This document shows positions 56,536-64,000 of a stretch of DNA of 64,000 nucleotides, in pieces. The translations under genes were made by a program, and so were the position numbers. Within the stretch, counting starts at the first letter, position 1, and the number at the start of each line of letters is the position of its first letter. Source of the stretch: Chlorocebus sabaeus. Lineage: Eukaryota > Chordata > Mammalia > Primates > Cercopithecidae. The stretch lies in the NCBI RefSeq assembly GCF_047675955.1, contig NC_132917.1, forward strand, positions 11,006,501 to 11,070,500, read 5' to 3'. The notes under the pieces were generated by a model that worked only from the letters and a program-made list of their open reading frames with translations, did not search any database and was not told the DNA's origin.

Positions 56536-56926
56536 GCGTCTCTACTAACAAAATACAAAAAATTAGCCAGGTGTGGTGATTCATGCCTGTAGTCCTAGCT
56601 ACCTGGGAGGCTGAGATGGGAGAATCACCTGAGCCCGGGAAGTCAAGGCTGCAGTGAGCTGCGATCTCACCAGTGCCCTCCAGCCTGGGTGACAGAATGA
56701 GACCTTGTGTCAAAAAATAAATAAACGTCAATGTTAGAAAAGTCTAAAGGAAGGCTGAAGTGATTCAGTCCATGATCCTTGACTGGATCCTGGGTCAGGA
56801 AAAGCAGCTCTAAAGGACACTTTGCAGATAAATGTTAGCTAACACTATTGTATCAGCAAGAAAGTGCAGAGTGTGGTGATTCCATTGAGACTGCAGGAGA
56901 AAGCCCGTGTTGTGTGTGTGTTTTAA

Positions 56927-57204
56927 GACAGAGTCTCACACCATTGCCTAGGCTGGAGTACAATGGCACAATCTTGGCTCACTGCAACCTCCACCTCCTG
57001 GGTTCAAGCGATTCTCCTGCCTCAGCTTCCCGAGAAGCTGGGATTACAGGTACGTGCCACCATGCCCAACTAATTTTTTGTATCTTTAGTAGAGATGGGG
57101 TTTCACCATGTTGGTTTGGCTAGTCTCAAACCCTTGACCTCGTGATCCACCCACCTCAATCTTCCGAAGTGCTGGGATTACAGGCATGTGCCACTGTGCC
57201 CAGC
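56927..57204 (-). mobile_element. Alu SINE, minus strand
   Basis: 'taagacagagtctcacacc' to 'ccactgtgcccagcc'. Confidence 0.93.
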
Positions 57205-57294
57205 CAAAAGCCCTTGTTCTTAGGTGTTTGCTGAAAAGTGCCATGATATATATAAGAAACCTGTAAGTGGCTTAACGAAAAATTCGTGTTTAGA

Positions 57295-57603
57295 AATTTT
57301 TTTTTTTTTGGAGATGGAGTGTCGCTCTGTTGCCCACGCTGGAGTGCAGTGGCACGATTTCGGCTCACTGCAAGCTCCGTCTCCCGGGTTCATGCCATTC
57401 TCCTGCTTCAGCCTCCTGAGTAGCTGGGACTACAGGCACCCGCACCATGGCCTGCTAATTTTTTTTTTTTTTTTTTTTTTTTTTAGTAGAGATGGTGTTT
57501 CACTATGTTAGCCAGGATGGTCTCAATCTCCTGTCGTCGTGATCCACCAGCCTCGGCCTCCCAAAGTGCTGGGAGTACAGGCGTGAGCCACCACGCCCGG
57601 CCG
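57295..57603 (-). mobile_element. Alu SINE, minus strand
   Basis: T tail, GGAGATGGAGTGTCGCTC, with a 22-25 nt T run in the middle linker (57,460-57,484), ending CACGCCCGGCC. CpG-rich, likely young. Confidence 0.95.
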
Positions 57604-57604
57604 G

Positions 57605-57899
57605 ATTTTTTTCTTTTGAGACGCAGTCTCGCTCTGTCACCCAGGCTGGAGTGCAGTGGTGCCATCTTGGCTCACTGCAACCTCCGCCTCCCAGGTTCAA
57701 GCGATTTTCCTGCCTCAGCCCCCCAAGTAGCTGGGATTACAGTCACCCGTCACCATGCCTGGCTAATTTTTGTATTTTTGTAGAGACGGGGTTTCACCAT
57801 GTTGGCCAGGCTGGTCTTGAACTCTTGACCTCACGTGATCTGCCAGCCGCAGCCTCTCAAAGTGCTGGGATTACACGGTGTGAGCCACCGTGCCCGGCG
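57605..57899 (-). mobile_element. Alu SINE, minus strand, adjacent
   Basis: GAGACGCAGTCTCGCTC to 'accgtgcccggcg', head-to-tail with the previous. Confidence 0.95.
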
Positions 57900-57924
57900 G
57901 TTTAGGAATTTCTTTTAAAATGAA

Positions 57925-58612
57925 GGTGGTGGAATGGCCACTGTGAAAGAAAAATAAATCTCAACTCCAAAATCACTAAGCTAAGGAAAAAGTCAGGCTG
58001 GGAAACTGCCTCCCATTTTAATTCCTGAATAAGGTGGCTATAAGGATGAAAGAGCTACATGCCTCTCTCACAATTTGCCCACAAGGGAATTCCTTGCGGG
58101 CCTCAAGATCTTTACCCTATTCAGGATCATGCAAAGAATTAAATATATATATATATTTACCGTGAAACAGTTCTGTTGCATTTCACCCTGGCAATGCAAA
58201 CTGATAGCTGATCTTAACAGGTGCAGGACAGAAAAATCATTCCTCTGCTCACCCAAGAGAAATGCTTATCTGATTGCTTCCTCAGACCTACTGTTTCTGT
58301 AAAAATGAAGAGTCACTGAGCCAGACTAGATTGTGTATTCACTGAAAGGCTGATGAAGGACTCAAAAGAATGCAAGCTTTTGTCTCTTATCTGCCTGTGA
58401 CCTGGAAGCCCCCCTTTTCGAGCTGTCCTGCCTTACTGGATGGAACCAAAGTATATCTTACATATATTAATCCATGTCTCATGTCTCCCTAAAATGGAGA
58501 GACAAAAGCAAGCCGTACCCCAACCACCTTGGGCATCTGTCATCAGGACCTCCTTGGCAAAATAAACTTTTAAATTGGTTGAGACTTGTCTCAGATATTT
58601 TGGGTTTACTGG
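57925..58612 (+). mobile_element. Class I ERV LTR (MER4/MER52-like), plus strand
   Basis: 'ctgtgaaagaaaaataaatc' + 'tcaactccaaaatcac' at the 5' end. 'cctgtgacctggaagccc', 'gtctcatgtctccctaaaat' and 'caccttgggcatctgtcatc' follow. AATAAA in 'ggcaaaataaactttt' and an end at 'gatattttgggtttac'. About 690 bp. Subfamily from memory, uncertain. Confidence 0.7.
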
Positions 58613-58721
58613 CACCACCAATGGCTCTTGAGTTCACATCTCCTCTGTTGAAGAGTGGGGAAGTGAGGTTGGGGGAGGTTTGGAATCAGTTTCTGCTCAA
58701 TTCCATGTTCCCACATGAAGG

Positions 58722-59570
58722 TGTAACCACCTAAAGAGCTCACCCTGCCCGCTGCCTAGACAGAGCCGATTTATCAAGGCAGGAATTGCAATGGGGAAAG
58801 AGTAATTCACACAGAGCCAGCTGTGCGGGAGACCAGAGTTTAATTATTACTCAAATCAATCTCCCTGAGCAGAGCATTCGGGGATGGAAGTTTCATGTTT
58901 TGTTTTGTTTTGTTTTGTTTTGTTTGTGACGGAGTCTCGCTCTGTCACTCAAGCTGGAGTGCAGTGGCGTGATCTCGGCCCAGTGCAACCTGTGCCTCCC
59001 GGATTGAAGCGATTTTCCTGCCTCAGCCACCAGCGTAGCTGGGATTATAGGCGCCCGCCACCACGCCTGGCTAATTTTTGTGTTTTTAGTAGAGACGGGG
59101 TTTTGCCATGTTGGTCAGGTTGGTCTCTTACTCCTGACCTCAGGTAATCCGCACACCTCGGTCTCCCAAAGTGCTGGGATTACAGGCGTGAGCCACCACG
59201 CTCAGACTGGGAATGGAAGTTTTTAAAGATAATTTGGCCGGTAGGGGCTTGGGAAGTGGAATGTGCTGATTGGTCAGGATGGAGATGGAATCATGGGGCT
59301 GTGGGCGGGGTGGGGGTCGAAGTGAAATTTTCTTGCTGTCTTCTGTTCCTGAGCGGGGACTGCTGAACTGGTTGAGCCAAATAATTGGTCTGGGTGGTGT
59401 CAGCTGAAAGGGCTCTGAAAGGGCACGAATGAGGTGACCCCGGGGCTGTGGTCCCAGAGAGCCTCTCCAGCCCAGTTCCCCACCTGTAAAATCGGGAGGG
59501 TGCACCCAGCCCTTAAGCCCTTAAGCAGGAGGCTTTAACTCCTGAAATGCTTAGTGAGAGAAACTAAAAC
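58722..59570 (-). mobile_element. Class I ERV LTR, minus strand, split by an Alu
   Basis: On the minus strand it ends ...AGGTGGTTACA (+ strand TGTAACCACC at 58,722). 'agagtaattcacacagagcc' + 'agctgtgcggg', 'gtgctgattggtcaggatgg' and 'tctgggtggtgtcagctg' are parts of a known LTR whose name I do not recall. The far end is approximate. Its promoter would fire away from SLC66A3. Confidence 0.65.
58894..59207 (-). mobile_element. Alu SINE, minus strand
   Basis: (TTTTG)n tail, GTGACGGAGTCTCGCTC, ending CCACGCTCAGAC. Confidence 0.95.
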
Positions 59571-59764
59571 ACTTGTAGGGAGGGAAAAATCTCGCAGAAT
59601 GGCCCATCCCCCTAGGGGGTGCCCGTTTGCCTCCCGGTCCACCCAATCCCTGAAAAGCCGGACCTCCGGGGCGGCTCCCGGCGGCTGCTAAACTATCGGG
59701 TCGCAAGAAGGCGGAAAAACGAAGCGGCTGCCGGCGGAGCCCACGGGCCAGGGTGGGACAGTGG

Positions 59765-60060
59765 CCCAGGGGCGGGGCTAGGAGGGGCGGGGCGAGGCGA
59801 GGTTGGCCAGGGGCGGAGCGAGGAGGGACGGGGCGGAGCGAGGTTGGCCAGGGGATTGGGCTAGGTGAGGTCGACCGGGAGGGGCGAATCTGGGGGCGGG
59901 GCGAGGTGAGGCGGGTCCGAGAACTGAGCGATCCCGGGCGGGTCCGTGGGCGGGGCTGCCGCCCGTGGGCGGGGCGAGATGAGACTGGCCAGGGGGCGGG
60001 GCGAGCCCGGGCGGATTAGGCGAGGCGGGCCAGGGGGCGGGGTGCGTCCAGGGGAGGGGC
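59765..60060 (+). repeat. Degenerate GC-box tandem array
   Basis: The motif 'gcgagg...ggccaggggCGGGG' recurs at about 59,797, 59,838, 59,973 and 60,020. The first pair shares GCGAGGTTGGCCAGGGG, 41 bp apart. Each unit supplies one Sp1/KLF-type site. Confidence 0.7.
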
Positions 60061-60224
60061 CGAGCGAGGCAGATCCGGAGCAAGGCGGAGCGCGGAGGGG
60101 CAGGCCCCGGCTGGGTGGTCCCGGGCGGATCCCGGGAAGGCGGAAGGCTTCGGCAGAGCTGTGCCGCCGAGGCTGAGCGGCCCTTTACCGCTGCGGCCGA
60201 CCCGGTGCCCAAACCCGTGGCGCT

Positions 60225-60367
60225 ATGGAGGCGGCGCTGCTGGGGCTGTGCAACTGGAGCACGCTGGGCGTGTGCGCCGCGCTGAAGCTGCCGCAGATCT
60301 CCGCTGTACTAGCTGCGCGCAGCGCGCGGGGCCTCAGCCTTCCGAGTTTACTTCTGGAGCTGGCAGG
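60225..60367 (+). CDS. SLC66A3: SLC66A3 (PQLC3), first coding exon (partial gene)
   Basis: Encodes MEAALLGLCNWSTLGVCAAL, then KLPQISAVLAARSARGLSLP, then SLLLELA, 47 codons plus GG. Splice donor GTAAGG begins at 60,368. This is the N-terminus of the PQ-loop transporter family member SLC66A3, which has about 200 residues and seven predicted membrane helices. The first helix and the diagnostic Pro-Gln pair (residues 23-24 in LKLPQIS) are both here. PQ-loop relatives include cystinosin, the lysosomal cationic amino acid exporter SLC66A1, and MPDU1. The substrate of SLC66A3 is not established to my knowledge. The ATG at 60,225 has G at -3 and G at +4, a strong context. Remaining exons lie beyond the window. 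It sits in a CpG island, suggesting broad expression. Confidence 0.95.
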
Positions 60368-62269
60368 GTAAGGCCCGGGGCGACCGGGGCTGCCTCCTTC
60401 CCCCTCGCAGCTGCTGCCCCCTGGGAGCCCGGGAGAGCCTCGGCTCGAAGTAGGGCGGGGATGATCCTTGCACGCCGGCGTCGCAGTTGGGCGGCCGAGG
60501 GTGAACTAGGTAGCCTAGGGGCTTGGGGTGCTCTTCCCAGGGCCACCCGCCACCCGCTTACTTATATTGTTTCTCACCAAGCCCCGCATGGCACGAATTG
60601 ACTGTGCACGCCCATTTTACAGATGAGGAAACAGACCCAGCGGAGGCAGCAGCCCTCGGTGCGCTAGTGACAAAACCTGCTGGCCCTGAGCAAGGCCATT
60701 TGCACCTCGAGGCTGTCATATTCTTTGTCACTAAACTCACCACGCACCCTCGGCCTCTTTTTCGGGCCTCGGTTTCCTCACCTGTGAAATAAGGGGTTGA
60801 ACCAAGAATGGCTGAATCTCTTCTCCCGGTGGTTGGTGAGGAACCTTTCCTGGTTATTTAATGAGATTCCTTGGGAGAGGGTCTTAAGACAATTGCATTT
60901 CTTATAGAAAGAAGTTTCCTTAGTCATCTATAAGGACGTTGGAGAGTCTCTGCATTTGGGAAGGGGTGACAGAGAGGTCATTAGGACTCTGATTCTGAGG
61001 CAGCTTCTAAGGCCTTCCTATTCAAAGTATTCATCATGCCAGAGCACCAAACTTTTGGGGTATCATTTTTGAGCCCCAACAATAGGAAAACACATACCTG
61101 AACCTAGTGATCTCGCCCCTTGCCCCTGGCCAGGCCAGGCCCTCCACTTTGCTCCCCGCCATCACCCAGTGGGGTCTGAAGGCTAGTCCTCCACGCAAGC
61201 CGTCCTGGAGCGCAAGGTGGGCAGAGTGGGGGGTGCGGGATACAGGATGGGAAGAAGCCAATGGGTGCGGGGGAGAAAGAGGAGACCTCAGGTGTGGGAG
61301 GGTGAGGGACCCCACTCAGCCTCTGGACCCCGCGCCGGCCCTATGGAGCCCAGCCCTGGGCACAGTCATCCAATGGGGGGCTTTGAGGGGAAATTTCTGG
61401 GAAAGCTTTGCAGTGGGAGGGGCTGTGACCTCTTCCAGGCTTGTGAGTGACTCTGCCCTGTGGGGTGTGGAGGGGGCTCTCAGCCTGGATGGCAGGGTTG
61501 AGAGGCAACCAGGGGAGGCAGGCAGCCTGTTTCAGGTTGGTGCCGCCGCCAGGCTGGGAGCAGAGAGGCTGGAGCGATGAGGCTGTGGCAGAGGACACAG
61601 GCTGGAAGTGGCTGCAGTAACCGCTCAGGTGGGAGAGGGGACAAGGGCATGAAAGCCAAGAGCAGGATTTGGCCTTGGCCCCTTGCTAGGTCCCGGAGCT
61701 GGGGAAGCTGAAGCTGGACCCATGACGGAAAAGAAGCCAGGCCACCTGTAGAGTCCATAGATTCCCTCCTGCCACCAGCCCCTAAGCCTGCATTTCCACC
61801 ACCTTTGCACCATTGCTTGAAAAACGCAAACCCTCAGAGATACGTAGGTGAGGGCTCATATTAAATCTGTCAGCTGTCACCTCTCCCAGCTTACCTTAGT
61901 CCCAGCTCGCCTTAGTGAAAGCCAGACCTCTGGCAGTGGAAGGATCTTCCTGGGCATGGGAGCCTAAGGGTTGGGTGGGGCAGTGGCTTGCTGCTGTCCC
62001 TGCTGGCCTGTCTAAGGGGCTTGCTGTTATCACTACAGGTAAAGGGGACTCTGTCAGGGCTGGTGCACTAGCTCTGCAGCCTCCAAGCCAGGGCCAGGGC
62101 CAGGCACACAGACTTCTGTCAGGGCCCAGCTGCAGTGCCAGCCTCACCTGGAAGACAGGCTGGAAGGGATCAAGGCTCTACCCTTGCTGAGTTCCAGTAG
62201 ATTTGATCTCTATGCCGCCAGCTGTTTGTTATCATGTGGTATTGCCTGAGCAGTCCATGTGTTGACTCT
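60368..62269. other. SLC66A3 intron 1, proximal part
   Basis: Intron beginning GTAAGGCCCGGGG. The CpG island persists to about 60,520; 'ccattttacagatgaggaaa' near 60,612 is a MIR remnant. The rest is single-copy-looking. The second SLC66A3 coding exon was not found in the window. Confidence 0.7.
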
Positions 62270-62390
62270 ATGCATTGTATAAATTATCATGAATTATAAT
62301 CTCATTTAATCGTTACAGCAGCCTTAGGAGGTAGGTGTTGTTTTTGTCCCCAGACAATGAGAACCTGAGTTAGGGAGGTAAGGAGCCCGG
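62270..62390 (-). mobile_element. MIR SINE, minus strand
   Basis: 'ataatctcatttaatcg' + 'ttacagcagccttagg' + 'aggtaggtg' follows MIR in reverse. Confidence 0.65.
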
Positions 62391-63207
62391 GGCAGCAGCG
62401 GGCTGGGTAGCCCAGCAGGGTCCTGGCCCTCCCATCTGCCTGCCTGCCTCCCTCATGCCCTTCCCAGCCTTGCCTGGGAGGCCCGCCTGGGTCTGGCCAT
62501 GCTTGCCAGCTGGGCCCCGGGCCCCTGACCAGATCCGGCAGCAGCCAGAGTTAGAGCAGAAGGAACTCCAGGGGTGTGGCAGTCAGCCATCTGGATGGCA
62601 CAGGCCCTCTGTGGGTCTCCATTTCCCAGTTCTGAGAGCATCGAGTCAATTGGAGCATGAAGTGTGTCTTAATGACACCAGAAAAGCCTTTTTAGTGTGG
62701 CTTGGTGTGAAGGGCAGGAGCCTCCGCCCAGGGACCTGCCTCTGCCGCCCAGGGGCATTCCTTGTAGCTGGGGCCTTCTCCCTCCCTGGTTCCCAACCTT
62801 GCTGCTTCTCAGCCTTGCTGGCGGCCTCCTGCCCTGCCTGCAGGGCTCTGCCTCCCTGCTCTCTGCAGCCAGGAGCCTCCTGGAACACAGGATCCATAGG
62901 ACCTGCCCTGCCTGCAGCCTTCCGTGGACTGTGGCCCTCCCTCGGTGGACCCTTAGGCTGTAGAACCTTGGCCTCTGGGTAGGATGCCTTTGGAGCCCAC
63001 TAAGTGCTCCAGGTCACTTGTCCCCCAGCCTGGGTGGGGTATGTTTTGTTTAACCCTCTAGCAGGTGTTGAGGGAGAAAACTCCAACAGTTGCATGGAGC
63101 AGATGGGAATGGAGACAAAAAAAATGGGTCTGTGTCAGATGCCTGGCCAGCATGATTTTATGATGATGAGCATTGTAGCGATTACTTATTAAAATGAACT
63201 TTAAAGG
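62391..63207. other. SLC66A3 intron 1, no recognised feature
   Basis: About 800 bp, GC-rich at first. The open frame at 62,455-62,982 (175 codons) has no domain or splice support and I regard it as chance. Confidence 0.5.
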
Positions 63208-63506
63208 GCCAGGCATGGTGGTTCTCGCCTGTAATCCCAGCACTTTGGGAGGCCGAGATGGGCAGATCACCTGAGGTCAGGAGTTCAAGACCAGCCTTGC
63301 CAACATAGTGAAGCCCCGTCTCTACTAAAAACACAAAAATTAGCCAGGCGTGGTGGCGCACACCTGTAGTCTAAGCTACTTGGGAGGCTGAGCAGGAGAA
63401 CCGCTTGAACCCGGGAGGTGGAGGTTGCAGTGACTGTGATCGCGCCACCGCACTCCAGCCTAGGGGACAGAGCAAGACTCTATCTCAAAAAAAAAAAAAA
63501 AAAAAT
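63208..63506 (+). mobile_element. Alu SINE, plus strand
   Basis: GGGCCAGGCATGGTGGTTC start and an A tail of about 19 nt. Confidence 0.95.
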
Positions 63507-63579
63507 TAGAAACTAAAGGAAAGACATTGCCCCCACCTCCCCAGGCTGCAGGGGCTGGGGGAGTTTGAGTCCCAGGTGT

Positions 63580-64000
63580 TTTAATTTAATTTAGTTTAAT
63601 TTAGGAGAGCTAAGTAATTAAGCATGAGGCCAAAGTACATAAGAAAGTGGCAGTCTTTTATTGCAAATAAGCATACACTCTCGGACGAGGTTCTCTGGTT
63701 CTTAGGTGTGGGGGGCCAGGGAAGTCCCGCCTGCGCTCTCGGGTGATGTTCTCCGGTCCACAAATGCGTGGGCCGAAGAAGTCACACCGGCTCCTGCCGG
63801 CCGCGGACCTTTAAGCATTGGTACTGGAAGGGGGAGGGCAGTGGGCGGGATAAGGGCGTGATAGGGGCGTCTCCATAGGCGTGGCCGGGTAAGTTTCGAT
63901 CTCTTCGGATTGACATCACCTGGCGCATGCTCGGTTGATCTGCATCTTCCCGGGGCAGGCTACATTTTCCCGTGCGCGGGAAAGTTGGTGAGGAAGAACT
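63580..64000 (-). mobile_element. CpG-rich LTR-like block, minus strand, cut by the window end
   Basis: A sudden CpG-rich block inside the intron. On the minus strand it carries TTTGCAATAAAAGACTGCC, a poly(A) signal placed as in an LTR R region, and a TTAAAGG TATA-like word further upstream. Two related ~59-bp units occur at about 63,677 and 63,736 ('actctcggacgaggttctc' and 'gctctcgggtgatgttctc'). An AATTT-repeat (63,583-63,602) marks the left border. I cannot name the family, and an unrelated CpG-rich element is possible. Confidence 0.45.

Larger units (their letters stand above)
55082..56726 (+). mobile_element. Alu SINE split by LTR12C
   Basis: Left monomer at 55,082-55,200 ('ggctgtgactcacacccat' to 'acatgctgaaactgc'). 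The right part resumes at 56,536 with 'gcgtctctactaacaaaat' and ends near 56,726. The LTR sits between, so it inserted after this Alu did. Confidence 0.85.
59620..60520. promoter_or_regulatory. CpG island, SLC66A3 promoter
   Basis: Abrupt change to very high GC with dense CpG, surrounding exon 1 of SLC66A3. Many GGGGCGGGG Sp1-type boxes, no TATA box near the expected start: a housekeeping-type promoter. A minus-strand transcript (bidirectional promoter) is possible but not shown. Confidence 0.85.

Noticed and set aside
55200..56540. Clear target-site duplication around LTR12C
   Set aside because: GAGG before and GCGT after the LTR do not match, so insertion is inferred only from the split Alu.
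59619..60212. Frames in the CpG island, both strands
   Set aside because: GC-box repeats produce Gly/Arg or Pro/Ala strings. They lie upstream of the true ATG at 60,225.
62455..62982. 175-codon frame
   Set aside because: It lies within SLC66A3 intron 1, is GC-rich and has no recognisable domain. It does not match SLC66A3.

Overview
This is nuclear DNA of a catarrhine primate, most likely an Old World monkey. Four things support this. Alu elements are dense on both strands. There are catarrhine-type ERV9 (LTR12) and MaLR LTRs. One Alu (about 34,770-35,043) has a sequence pattern I associate with Old World monkey AluY copies. The C2orf50 protein also differs from the human sequence as I remember it at about ten positions plus a two-residue insertion. 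Two protein-coding genes are recognisable, C2orf50 (CIMIP5) and the first exon of SLC66A3 (PQLC3). In human they are neighbours on chromosome 2p25.1, in the same order and orientation. Family and gene names come from recognition by eye, not from a database search.

Layout. Bases 1-40,500 are intergenic. They hold Alu, L1, L2, MIR, MER5-like and LTR elements, one RPL6 processed pseudogene (9,845-10,775), a 54-bp minisatellite (11,071-11,394), a degenerate 31-bp minisatellite (19,286-19,505) and a long GGAA...TTCC tract (19,944-20,737). A local rearrangement near 7-8.9 kb combines a direct duplication with an inverted one. I see no convincing gene here, and the longest open frames are by-products of simple repeats.

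Bases 40,500-52,000 carry C2orf50 on the + strand in three coding exons (40,809-41,071; 47,347-47,386; 50,359-50,550). They join in phase into 164 residues. A match to the ciliary-gene X-box consensus lies 255 bp upstream of the ATG. Intron 1 is packed with a minus-strand L1 that has taken in a MaLR LTR and nested Alus.

Bases 52,000-59,600 are repeat-rich, with three endogenous retroviral LTRs next to each other. One is a near-complete LTR12C that splits an Alu. At 59,620-60,520 there is a CpG island with a tandem GC-box array. It leads into exon 1 of SLC66A3 (ATG at 60,225, splice donor after 60,367). The rest is SLC66A3 intron 1, ending in an unidentified CpG-rich, LTR-like block cut by the window edge.

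No CRISPR array, operon, tRNA or rRNA gene was seen. I found nothing I would call a new biological system. The most useful leads are the X-box, the LTR12C promoter that has lost its usual poly(A) signal upstream of SLC66A3, the inverted and direct duplication at 7-8.9 kb, and the unassigned LTR-like block at the end.
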